Part shown: piece by piece, positions 1 to 12,300 of the stretch
Layout of the letters: the number at the start of each line of letters is the position of its first letter
Position numbering within the stretch: the first letter of the stretch is position 1
Assembly: GCF_000165425.1 (NCBI RefSeq)
Contig: NW_001799013.1
Location: forward strand, 2,028 to 66,027
DNA: 64,000 bases
DNA from: Paramecium tetraurelia
Lineage: Eukaryota; Ciliophora; Oligohymenophorea; Peniculida; Parameciidae
Direction: 5' to 3'
The notes under the pieces: model-generated
Databases searched by the model: none
Told to the model about the DNA's origin: nothing
The model's input: the letters and a program-made list of their open reading frames with translations, nothing else
Translations under genes and position numbers: made by a program

Positions 1-308
1 GTAATTTCTATTAATCCAAAAAATGATTTTGCATAAGATAAAAGAGGTAAATATATTATTTATTCAGGTTAACTTCTACAAAAATTATAGAAAGATATGG
101 ATGCACTTTCAAGTTTTGAGCAAGCCCTTAAAATACAAATTAGCGCTCCAAGATTTAAATGTAAAGGTAAATTGATATCTACACTTTTTTAGCAGATTCA
201 TTATTTGAATTACGAAGAAAATCAGAAGCTAAATACTTTTATATAGCTGCATAGGAAATGGGTTTAGGTCAGGATGTTTACATAAAAAGTTAATTATCAA
301 AGTTATGA
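1..308 (+). CDS. TPR-type protein, 3' end only
   Basis: Last 86 residues of a gene that starts before the window. It reads in one frame across two small introns (47-67 and 167-192) and ends at TGA 306-308; the three exons add up to exactly 87 codons. The visible protein is helical and contains a repeat-like stretch (motif SFEQALKIQI) typical of tetratricopeptide repeats, followed by a short tail. Ciliates have very many TPR proteins that act as scaffolds, so no specific role can be given. TAA and TAG codons inside the frame must be read as glutamine. Confidence 0.6.
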
Positions 309-1820
309 AGTATTGGTATATTCGATTATTTTATATTTTTTAAATGTAATAAATTACTTTGTATGTGAATATTTTGTAAAATCAAAATATGATTCGGCTA
401 ATGAATGGTGATCATTTTGACTTGACAATTAAAAATTATTGTAGCTGTTGTATAGTAAAACTTGAACAACATTAAATAATATTACAATTTCAAAATTTTA
501 GAAGCTAGTTTTGAATTTTGTTTTATTTGAATGTTATTTATTATATAAAAAATAGAATTTGAGATTCAGCATTTGGATTACACATATCAAAAATAGTTAA
601 ATTACGTTTTGCATTTTCCACAGAACAAACACTTTGATAAATACAAAATAATAATTTTAGCTTTAAAGGTAGCAAATAAAAAATTTAAAGTAAGATTTAA
701 TTAGACATTCAATCTTCAATAGATGAGTAGCTAAATTTCATCTCAGCAGAATTCAAATACAAACATTTTAGTCATTCAACTTTAAATTTGAAGTCTAATA
801 TTTTTTTTAATAGGGTTGAAAATTAATTCGGCATATATATATAAAGAAGGCAAATTATGTTAATCAGTGATTTTAATTCAAATAAAATAGATTTGAGTAG
901 TTTAACATTAAATTGAAGTAAAGAGTTCCTTAGTATTTTTCTTGTTTTTGAAAATTTAGGTAACCATCAAAAACGCATTTAAGATCAATAATAATGGTGG
1001 TAACCGAATAAATTCAGCAGTTTGAATTCTATTGAAATCAGTCATCGAATTTTAATTTTATTGTCTATTATTTTTTTTATCAGGTTGAAAATTGAAATAT
1101 GTGTTAATATTTACCTAATTATAAATTGAAGACAACTTATATGATATATACACTTGTAATTTGTAAAAAGCCATCACATTCTCGTTTGTAATGCAGATTC
1201 GATTAGAGCTAAAGCTTTACATAAATTTAGAATGAATACCATTGAATTATAGATGGTGTATCAATATTTACAACGATTATTGAGAGAGTTAATTTTATAC
1301 GCAAGCTAGCTTTAGAATTGTTAAATTTACAAATTTAATTTAATATTATATATTTGAAATAATTTCACTCAAGTAGTAATTTTAGAATTGCTACATTTAC
1401 AACATTAATTTGATATTCTTAATTAAAAATAATTGTCCTCAAATATGTAGAATGCTATTATTAACAGTCTAATAATCGCGAAAAAGTTTATCATTAAATA
1501 AGAATAGGGATATGTTCCTCGACCTGCAATTTTAGAATTGTAATATTAAATGGTGAGAAAAGATTTTTCTCAAACTGTAGTTTTAGAATTACAATATTAA
1601 TAATATTAGATTAATGAGAGTTTGTTCTTATTGTCAAAGAAATGCAATATTATCAATATAGGAATAGAGAGAAAATTTTTTTAACACCATATTAATCAAT
1701 CAGGCATTCTAATCAGATAATAGCTACAAAGATCTGCTAGTCCAGTTTAAAATACAACTTCAGAATAGTTCCTTATTGCCAAATGGTATTTGTTATTAAT
1801 TTTTATTTTGTTAATCTTCA

Positions 1821-1928
1821 GGAACACTTATCTTATAAGGGCAATTCATAAATCATTAAGGGATTGATTTAAAACCTTTATTAAAATCAAAAGGAAGTTG
1901 CTTTTTAGAAGACTTAAAGCAGAAGTGA
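1821..1928 (+). pseudogene. Relic of the C-terminus of a WD40-family paralogue
   Basis: A short open frame ending at TGA 1926-1928. Its translation (motif LILQGQFIN, then a KSKGS stretch) resembles the last 35 residues of the intact gene at 3225-5637 (LILQGEFLN, then RDKGS). No WD repeats are found upstream, so only the tail survives. This points to an earlier tandem copy that has decayed. The match is by eye over about 35 residues, so chance similarity cannot be fully excluded. Confidence 0.45.
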
Positions 1929-2390
1929 AATTGAAATATTCATTAAGAACATTACAATTAAAATTTTATAAGTTTTACTTTGTTTTAATGTTGAACTTCA
2001 TTTCTTAATTTAAATAATTTCAATATTTTCCAAAAGTATTCCATTTCAAGCAAATGATTACACCATTTTATTTTAGTATTATTATACTTTATAGTTCACC
2101 ATTTTAAGCATTAATGTATTATTTTTAATTGAGTTCATAAAACTAGTTCAACCTTAAAATTAATAACATTCATTATGAAATTAAGAAATTGACTTGAATT
2201 ATTATTGTTATATTCATTACAATATAGCATAAAATAAGGAAATTTGTGATGTCTCTCTCGATGAAGTAAATGAATGTGTATTTAGGTTTTTATTTAATGT
2301 TATCATTTAGAAATAATTTCCTTCAACTTTCAATTATTCCTCCTCTACTTCCTACTTTTCTCATTTTCTTTCTATTCTTCCTTTTTACCT

Positions 2391-2530
2391 CCAGTGGCAT
2401 AGGGGGTTTGGCTACCCTGCTGAGGAGGGCGGGTGGGTGAGGTGAAAGAAGGTAGAAAAATGATTCTATTTTACATAGAAAGCAGGGGTATATAGGGGGG
2501 CCTACGCCCCTTGGCTTCGCCCCAAATGTG
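2391..2530. other. GC-rich island with G-runs
   Basis: About 140 bases that are far richer in G and C than the surrounding DNA. It has several runs of three to six G, including GGCGGGTGGG, and a cluster in which GCCCC occurs twice within 20 bases. No reading frame or tRNA-like fold was recognised. It could be a structured RNA, a transferred or assembly-derived fragment, or a G-quadruplex-forming element. Confidence 0.5.
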
Positions 2531-2819
2531 CAAAAAATTTTTGACTGTTGCTATTTTTTTTTTTGCTATTCATGATTGATAATGTAAAATTTATTGTTCT
2601 ACACCTAAACGGAGAGAATAGTCTTAACTACTAGATGCTAATTTAGTATTATATCCTAATATTCTCAAAACCTTATCCTCTAAAGACGCTTATCATCAAA
2701 TTTTTTCCAATAATAATTGAGATAAATTTTTCTAAATCATTATTTGACAATTCTGTTGGATTCACTTTTTTTTTGATGAAATTCATATAGAATTTATCTT
2801 CCATCTCAATCAAATACTT

Positions 2820-3026
2820 CAAAAAGGTTTGGTTTTTTACTATCTTAACTTAACCCTCTATCTGTGTTTGGGGGAGTTACTTCCTATTTAAATTCGCCAA
2901 CGCCAATTACAATGTCTATGCCTATGCCAACTCCATATCCTTTTTTGCATTTTTTCTAAAGGCCCTAACCATAGTACTATCGTTTTATAGATGGTTACGT
3001 TAAGATAGTAAAAACCAAACCCTTTT
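2820..3026. repeat. Imperfect terminal inverted repeat, about 200 bp unit
   Basis: The arm near 2821-2854 (core TTTACTATCTTAAC, then T then TAACC) reappears in reverse complement at about 2993-3025 (GGTTACGTTAAGATAGTAAA and on through AACCAAACC). The arms are about 33 bases and match at roughly nine of ten positions, enclosing about 135 bases. Inside lies a smaller hairpin, TAACCAT paired with ATGGTTA. The arrangement resembles a small non-autonomous DNA element or fold-back, but no target-site duplication was found. Confidence 0.45.
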
Positions 3027-3224
3027 ATTTCAACCATAATTGTTTCCACAATTTTACCGACAAACTATTTCACAATCTCTTTCACAACAAAAACCACAAC
3101 CACCACCGCCAAAATCCCACGAGTCTGACTTACTTTCTCCGTTACATTGATGATTTATATGCATCTATTGAATGTAATTTGGGGTATATCACTTTAAAAG
3201 TAATAGAAATTGAATATAATTATT

Positions 3225-5637
3225 ATGAATTGCTATTATCATATTCATAACCAAGTCACAACCATATGCATAGCTCCTCATTAGTTTTAATGCTAAAGGA
3301 AACTTTGCGCTGAATGCCAAGATGAACATGGTGTGGATGCTCAACACATGGTTTCAATTAAGAAATTTAAACAAATGGTTAAGCAGAAATTAGGAGATGC
3401 TCAGCTTGATTAAAAGTATCAAATAGCAAGCCAAAAAGCGAAATTTAAATCAGTGATTTCTTCAACTCAAAATATGCTGAAATAATTTTGGGAAGAGCTA
3501 TCGGAAGCAATAAGATGGATATATGAAGAGATTGAGATAGAGGTGAACTCTTTTAATAATATCATAAACGAAGATGTGAATCCGACAGAATTGTCAAATA
3601 CTGAAATAGAACAATTAGTTTAAATGGGTCATAGGAAAAACATTAGATGTTAGGAAAGATTTGAAAAATTCTATTCTGTAAAAGTTAGAAAAGATGTTGA
3701 ATTTTCTAAACAATGAAACTACAACTTTTTCGGAAAGGTTGAATAAGAAAACAATAGAGAAGATACCATAGATTAAATAAGTATTTTAATAACAAATGAT
3801 AATTAAACCGATATCTAAAATAGAATAAGGTTATTAAAGAAAAGAAGATATATATGAGGTATTTGTGTAAACAAAATAATTTGATGAATAATTCCTTAAT
3901 CGAATAATTGAAAAGTTTAGGAAAGAGAAAGTCACAGATTGTATAAAATTTCTTTCAGCAAAATGCAATAAGAAGAATATAAAATAATATAAGATGTAGT
4001 TTATAACCGAGCTTATGTAAAATATTAATGAAAATGCCTTTAATGAGAAAAATTATTAATTTTTAGAGGCTAGAAGGAATTTAATTAAATAAATAGCAAA
4101 TGATGACAAAATTGTTTAATTTTTAAAGTTCCTTGTTTAACTGACTTCTATTGATGAAAAATTTATTCAATGTGGATCCAACTCCCTCAATTTATTAATT
4201 GAAATGAAAGTTAATATGAAAGAACACAACTTAGAGAAAATAAGGATTAGAGACACTTCTTTAATTGGTGCTAATATGGTAAGATGCAATTTGAATGAGT
4301 CTACTTTTCAAAATGTAGATATTAGTGGAATGAATCTGAACGGTGCCTAATTGTTCAATTGTAAATGGAAAAATATAAAAATAACTGAGTAAAATAAAAA
4401 AGATACCAATAATATTACTGTTAATTCGGTCTGCTTCTCTGCTGACGGTACTACATTAGCATCTGGCACTATAGATCAATATATACGTTTATGGGATGTT
4501 AAGACAGGATAATAAAAAGCTTTATTAGATGGGCATTGTGATTCAGTTCTTTCAGTCTGTTTTTCTCCTGATGGTACTACATTAGCATCTGGCAGTGGAG
4601 ATAAGTCTATCCGTTTATGGGATTTCAATACAATGTAATAAAAAGCCAAATTAGATTGTTAGGATTATGTGTATACAATCTGTTTCTCTCATGATGGCAC
4701 TACGCTAGCTTCTGGCAGTGGAGACAACTCTATCCGCTTATGGGATGTTAAGACAGAATAATTAAAAGCCAAATTAGATGGTCACTAAGAATATGTGTAC
4801 ACAGTCTGTTTCTCTCCTGATGGTACTACATTAGCATCTTGCAGTGGAGATAAGTCTATCCGTTTATGGAATATTAAGACAGGTTAATAAAAAGTCAAAT
4901 TAGATGGCCATTAAGAATATGTGTATTCAGTCTGTTTCTCTCCTGATGGTTCTAAATTAGCATCTGGTAGTGGAGATAACACAATCAATTTATGGGACTT
5001 TTAGACAGGATAATAAAAAGACTAATTAAATGGTCATACTGATTATGTTTATTCAGTCTGTTTCTCTCCTGATGGTACTGTATTAGCATCTAGTAGTGGA
5101 GATAGCTCTATCTGTTTATGGGATGTTAGAACAAAATAATTAAAAGCTAAATTAGATGGTCACAGTAGTGGAATATTGTCAGTCTGTTTTTCTCCTGATG
5201 GTACTACGTTAGCATCTGGGGGTTTTGATTGCTCTATCCGTTTATGGGATGTTAAGGAAAGATAATCTGATACTAAAAAAGTCTGTTTCTCTCGTGATGG
5301 TACTACATTAGCATTTGAAAGTCATGATCAGCCTATGAGTTTTTGGGATGTAAAATCAGGATAACAAATCAGGCCTTCAGATATCCGCCACAAAGAAATT
5401 TCGGCTTATTTTGATTCCTTTGCGATAAAAAATAGCATTCCAACAGAAACTGGTATTATTTTAAGCTATACCTTTTTAGCCACTTGTATTTAAGTTATTC
5501 TTCCAATAACTTCAAAACCTAATTTAGAAGCCAAAGGAGCATTAATTTTATAAGGAGAATTTCTAAATTCTTTAGGTCATGATTAGCGATAAATATTCAG
5601 AGATAAAGGGAGTCATATTTTAGAAGGTTACATTTGA
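3225..5637 (+). CDS. B-box / pentapeptide-like / WD40 repeat protein
   Basis: About 803 residues. The N-terminus carries a cysteine/histidine pattern like a B-box zinc finger (ICIAPH, then CQRKLCAEC). A long helical region follows. Next is a short pentapeptide-like stretch around residues 340-390 ([12 protein letters not shown]), then about eight WD40 repeats ([16 protein letters not shown] with IRLWD) and a C-terminal tail of about 80 residues. WD40 propellers are scaffolds; no partner is evident. The start is the first in-frame ATG before the zinc-binding residues and is uncertain. One extra base near 3624 breaks the frame after a TAA glutamine codon (LVQ, then WVIGK). A 19-nt intron at 3627-3645 would also restore the frame. 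Neighbouring repeats are very alike, suggesting recent internal duplication. Confidence 0.8.
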
Positions 5638-6378
5638 ATAAAATTAACAATAGTATTGAATATTATTGAAAATATTTCAAATAAAAAAAAAAATTTATTC
5701 AGTCCTACTCATTTTGTTATGATATTTCAAATTATTTTCCTCTTTATTTAACGAATAATACTATCTTATTTCACAATACGATTTTTTAACATAAAAAATA
5801 TAGGTTAGAAGTAATTTAAATCCAGCTAATTATTTAAAGTACATATATTCAAGATTCAGAGGGAAAGATGACCAGATTGCATCCATCAACAATCAATATT
5901 CCAAATGATGAAGATCAAAGAATACCATCAATTGAAAGGAGCTATATCTGTAAAGAAAATTGTTGGATTCAGAATCAATGATAATCAATTACCTATATAA
6001 TTGAGTGCTCTGTTAAAAAAAGGATACAATATGATTGAATAGATGGAATATACATGAACCAATTAAGATGCTTTCTCAAAAATTTATATTTTCATATTAA
6101 CTGGGTGTTCTGTTAGTTATCATGTTTAGGTCTCTGATATTTTATGCATTTCGTTAATTGATTGTTAAATTGAATTAATTTAAATAGAGTAGTAATATAG
6201 AAATGAAAGTTTTATTTAAATTTACTTTAAATTTACTAATTGACAATTTTTTATAGTAGTTTGAATTGCATTTCAATCTAAGCTAATGTAATTTATTTTT
6301 TTTTTAATTAAAATTGGGAGAAATAATCTCAAAATCAAACTATAATTTAAAAATAAGCATCACATACAGAAATATAAA
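5638..6378. other. Intergenic, with one small open frame
   Basis: AT-rich DNA between the WD40 gene and the convergent cyclase gene. The only coding-like segment is a 50-residue frame at 5905-6057 (starts MMKIKEYHQ, contains GAISVKKIVG, ends TGA). It has a sensible composition and could be the end of a decayed gene, but nothing recognisable joins to it upstream, where TGA codons interrupt the frame. Confidence 0.35.
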
Positions 6379-9300
6379 TCATATTTTAAATGATTCTCTT
6401 TCACTAGGTTGATTTGAATCCTCAAATCCGGAATCATTTTTTTGAGGTTCAACAAAATAACCATTTGTTTGTCTATTAATTGATTTGAATTCTATTAATT
6501 TGTTATGGATAAAATTAAATGCGCCAGGATACTGAATTTCTAATAGCTGTTTAGTTTCTTCTGAAACTTGAACTCTTCCTTTTTCTCCATTAGACTCCAT
6601 TTTGTTTGAAATCATAACATCTGCTCCATAAACATCATACCTTACTATTTCTGTTCCTAAAATTCCTGCAATAACTTTCCCCTAAAATATTTAATATAAT
6701 TACAGTATGTATTCCTATTCTCATATCTAATCCGTCAAATCCAATGATTTATCTAACATTTCTAATAATTTCAATCATCCCAAACCCCAATTCAACAACA
6801 TTCTTAGCCTCTTATGCAGGATTCCTTTATCTAATATCTATAATTCCAACTGCAACATAGCAATCTCCAATAGTATAAAGCTTGTATGTGTTCTATGTTA
6901 AACATTTTTTATCAAATTCTGTGAATAGATTTCTTAACATATTAACAACTTACTCAGGTTCAACCTTACTAGAATACTCTGTAAACCCAGCTATATCAGC
7001 GAATAATAATGTTGCTTCTTCTAATTATTCTACTAAGACCTCTCTCTAATTATTTGATAAAAACTGTTTTAGAATATGATTTGGTAAAAGATACTTTACT
7101 AAGTTTTCTGATTAATTCTTTTTAATTTCAAGAGACCGCTTATTATTAAATGTATTTAGATCTTAATAAAAAATATTGTATTAGACAGAGAACATCAGAA
7201 TACCTTAATATATAGTATAGTATGCAACTGCCCAATCATTAAACTTGACGAGTACTATTATTATTTGAGCAACACAAAAGAATAATAAAAACGCAACTTT
7301 ATGTTTAATTTGAACAATTGATAAGGAACAAAAGAAACATATTAAAAGTATTCCTTCTGAAGCTTATAATTCGAACAGTTCCTCACTTTTGAGGAGTACA
7401 AATTCCAACAAAATGCTGAACAAAAGAATTATGTAAGTTGCTATAAAATATTAACCTTGATAGAATTTGTGTTTTAATTTCTTGTTTTATAACAATGCAA
7501 GTACCAAAAGTACTATTGTTGCAAATAATCGAGTAGCGATTATCAACAATGGACTCTCTATGATAGATTATTATACCAGAATAAAAAGAGTAAGAGTTTT
7601 AGCGAGATATTGTAAAAGATGCAAATATATAGTAATAAACACTATATTTCTACCTTCAGCATTTTATTCTATAAATTCTTTTGCTAATTAATATTGATGG
7701 TCCTTAAATCCAAGATATAATTTTTTTTTTTCTAATTGTAAGCATTCACTTATCACATTACTATTGTCATCCTCTAAGTATCCTTTTATTTTATCGAATT
7801 CAATATCATAATCAGGAAAATCATCAATTACATCTATTTAAAGATCTCTTCTTAACTTTTATGAAATTTCTAATAAGAGATTTGATTTTTCGAAGTAGGA
7901 TGCTAATTACTCTTTTTCCAATTGACTCGCTTCTTAATCAGCCTCTAATTAAATATTTTAATTGCTATTAATTTTAATTTAACCTGCAGTTTGATATTAT
8001 TAAGGCATAGATCGCATAAGCAAAGTTTATCTTTGATTTGCTTTCCTTTTAAATTATTTAACAGGATCTTGTTATTATAGCCTATTCGAAACATCTTAAG
8101 AAGAATCCTGCTATGCTGGAATTGATTGTTTAGATGAGTGCTATTACATTATATCATTATTGGTGTTTGTGTTTTAGATATTATAGGGAACATTATCTTA
8201 TAGATTAAATTAGATGCTTTCCTGTCTTCTTAGTGAGTTTTGTGCAAAGGATGATGGTTATTTAGCAGAAGATGGTATATTTCCTTAAATTGAAGGTTAA
8301 GGTGAGAGAATGTGATTATTGGATTCCTCGCTTTTCAGAATAACTCCTCTTTTTTTAATGTTCTTCTTTTCAGTATTTCTTTTAATTTCCTTGCTAACTT
8401 AATATGTTATTAGTTCTCCTTTTCCTTTAGCAGCTACCTTCCTTTAAGTGAATTGCAATTCAGGCATATTAATCTCTAGATATGCTTCATTTGAAAGAGT
8501 GACTTGTCCATCCTACCCAGTTGAACAAACTCTGCTGGTTGTATTGACAGTATCACCGATCAAAGAAAATTGTGGTTTATGATGTCCTATTACTCCAGCA
8601 ATCACTCTACCATAATGTATTCCTATCTTGATTGTCAAATGACCAATCTGTCCATATTTAACTTTTCTTGTATGATCCATCATCTCTAAAGATAATTAAA
8701 CTGCCTATAATATAGTTAGAAATCTTACTCTTTTAACACAATTTTAGTTATAAAACTTTGTTCCTTAGTCGACTGCCTTAAGACCTCCTGCTGCCATGTA
8801 TGTTTTACCTACAGTTTCTACTTTTTGCATTCCATTTTATGCACACAACTGATCGAATGATCTAAACAATCCATCTAAAATCTTCACAATATTTTCCTTT
8901 TCAACTGTTATCAAATCATCAAATCCACAAATATCACAAAATAGAATTGATACATTTCCTTAATTCTCACTTATCTCGAACATACCCTCTAAATAATATC
9001 AATAATATTTATATACTTGCATTAATCCTATCCCTTATAAATTTTGGTAACAAAATTGATAAAACATTTGTCATTTTTGATGTTTCTTGGTTTAAAGTCA
9101 CATCAAGCATAAAATCCTCCCTTTCTAATCTTATCAATTTATATTGCAAAGCCATAAATAAGATACTAGTTGCTATAACAACTACTTCTCCATTGATTAA
9201 GGAATAGTAAGTAATCTATACTTAGGAAAATTCCATTATTGAATATTTTTTAATGAATCCGATTACTGACAATATTCCAAGGATAAAATTGATTATCGGT

Positions 9301-12300
9301 AAGTGGATCCTTGAAAATAACAAAACTACTATGTAAGTTTAAGTGAGTAATAATTCATAAATTCCTTCCTGTTATGTTGTTCCTAAATCACAAATAAATT
9401 TTATAAGAAATCTAATGAAAACAACCGATAAATTTATGAAAAAGAAATGTTTAGGATAGATATTTGAACACACCAAAAATAGTAGCACAAACTCTAAGGC
9501 TATTCCTAAAATATAGGTTAGAAAATATAATTCAGTTGAGAAATGATCAATATTATATACAACATATAGTACTAAGGCGATTACTTCTAAAAATAATAAA
9601 GTTATTATTAACTTATATCTTTCAAATTTTAACCAAAGAATTTTTGATAATCTTTTGAATTTCATTTCAGTATCTTTATTCATAAATTTCAAAGTAAATG
9701 GATTGACTTTGTCCTAATTTACTTTTAAATTAGTTCCAGAAACCATTTCTTAAATGGATAGATCAAGTTCATCATTATTTCTTTTAAATATCTTACCAGC
9801 AATGACAGCAATTCTTTTAATTAAATTATGATATTTTTTGTAATTGCTTTTATTGTTCTATGTATTTACTTTCTATGAAATAATAGAAATTTCTTCATAG
9901 CATTAGTCTGTTTTTATTAAACTTTGACAAAATAATGGTTATATGGCTTCTATGCAACTACTTAAACATAATTATGCACCGATATAAAAAAAAAACACAA
10001 ACCAAGAATGAGGATCGGTAAATAATTGCTCAAAAGTCTCAATATTATCATCAAATGTATATTTCACTGATAATAAGGACATACCTAACCAACATAATAA
10101 GTAGGCAAAAACCAATATTATCCAAGCCAAAACCTTCTAGACTGAAGAGACACACAATTTTACCAAATCACTTCCTACTAACAATATCAAAAGCATTTAT
10201 CTGATGATTCCAATTTGAGTGTTTCCATAAAATAATGAAAAGCATGTCAACCAGAGTAAAACTGCATCTAATAAGGCATTACCATTAATTTTAAAAATGA
10301 ATGATAATACCTTCTTTTTTTTGAATGTCTTAATGTTAATTTTAAACTATTCCTAATACATCTTAGAATCTCCATGATAATTTTCATTTAATTTAGATAT
10401 TAAACTTGATATCTATTGTAAAAATAACATTAAACTTTGATAAACAGTTAACCAACTTCCTTCTACTAACTAATTATTCTATGAGCAGTTAGTAGAATAA
10501 ATAAGAAATAGGGCGTACAATATCAATAAAGACCTATAGAAAGAAAATACCAATAGATCATCATAAACCTCAGCAAATATTCTACTCTCAAAAAACATCA
10601 AACCGCAGAGATCTTCAAAACTATTTACACATATATCAGATGTAGCCATTTTTTGTATATCTTTTATGCTATGTTGCCTTTTTAAAGGGTTCTCCAATAT
10701 TTTATTCATGGATAATCTCTAAGTAAGTTTTCTTTTCGTGCTCTATTTTAGTTACTATTAAGAAATTGGTAAATGACAGTATTATATTCCTATATTTGCT
10801 TATCTAAACATTTAAATATCATTAAACGAATCTCCAATTGATAATACTTTTTTATTTCCTTAAAATTATGTTTAGATGATCTTAATAATTTCGGCCTTTT
10901 AAAATGCATTAAATCTATAAGCAATAAGAGAATTGCAAAAATACAAAAGGAATGTTAAATGTGCTAAGAATACACTATCCTCTTGTATAATATTAAATTA
11001 TTCACCACTTAGCACAATTGAAAAAGCTCTTATCTCTCCGTATTATTGTTATTATTACAATTGTTGTTATTATTATTATTATGTCTATTGTTAAAATTGA
11101 TTATGTGAACTTTTTCCTACAGATTTATTTTAATTAAATGTATCTGGATTATAATAGTTGTCTATGCTTTTATGAGCTTTATCGGTCAATGTATTTAAGC
11201 GAATCGTTTTTGACTGTACTGCACTGCTCACATTGAGATTTTGATCAGGCACTTTAAGTTATTAAGCCATTTAAGCCAGTTAGTTTTTAATGACTAATTT
11301 GGCATTATCAGAGTCAAGGTATAAAAGTTGATCCGTATTTTAAAGTAGACCAGATCTGTAGGCAACAGGTAAAACTCGATTCATTTCATCACCAGACAAT
11401 AGAAATAAACTCAAGTCTGCTTATTTCATTTATTAAATCAATAATTTAGCATCAGGCCTTATCTTTTCTTTAATTCCCAAGACTTGCATAATTTACATAT
11501 CTTTTTCTATATCATTGAACAATTAAATTAGTTCAATTTATGATTGTTGAAATCGAATTTAAGAATACTTATCTAAGAATTCGTTTTTTTCATTATCCCT
11601 TAAATAGATCTTTGAATAAACTACAGTTCTCATTCCAGCTATATGCAATTTATTAAAAACTCTATCCCAATACTCTCTGCTATTCTTATCAATATCTACA
11701 TATGATGGAATTTGATTAAGTTCTTCTCTAACTATTAAGACACAATTAATAAAATCATTTTCTTCTTCCTATTCGTTTATAAAAAATTGAAATTAATCTG
11801 CCAATTTATCTGGGTATTGTATCAAAACTCCTAATCGAGGGTGATTTTAACATTATTCATTGATAGAGAGAATTTAGAATTCGTGCATTTCACCCAATAA
11901 CTCTATGATATAAGTTATCTTTCCACCTGTTTCATTAGTACAAACAAATTTGACATCAAAATATTAAGCAAATCTCATTAATTCTGAATCTAAAGTTGAT
12001 TAAGTAGAATCATGAATAAATTAATCATCATATTAAGTAAACTTAGATGCAATTTCTTAGCATAACAGTAGAGAGAGAATGGCTTCTTAATAAAATATTT
12101 ATGAAGGACCACAAACAAGTTTTTAATAGAATTCTTAATCTTTCTAAAATGCTATATCATATGTGTCTTCGTCCATATAATAATATTATTAGGTAGCTTT
12201 ATTATTATTATTTCTATTCACGAAGGATGATTGCTTTTTCACATGTCTGTATTCCTCCTTTTTTGTGGCATCACTATCACTTCTTGGTTTTTTTTATCTA

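Larger units (their letters stand above)
309..3224. other. Gene-poor AT-rich stretch
   Basis: About 2.9 kb with no intact gene, unusually long for this compact neighbourhood. It holds related short motifs of the type TTTTAGAATTG at about 1310-1590, a relic of a WD40-family gene end (1821-1928), a pyrimidine-rich tract (2330-2390) running into a GC-rich island (2391-2530), and a fold-back repeat (2820-3026). Between about 2890 and 3118 more than one frame is open and encodes proline/glutamine-rich runs, so part may be decayed coding sequence. Nothing else can be supported. Confidence 0.5.

Noticed and set aside
7467-7691. Plus-strand open frame of 74 codons
   Set aside because: It lies antisense inside the cyclase gene, where the minus strand codes; a shadow frame.
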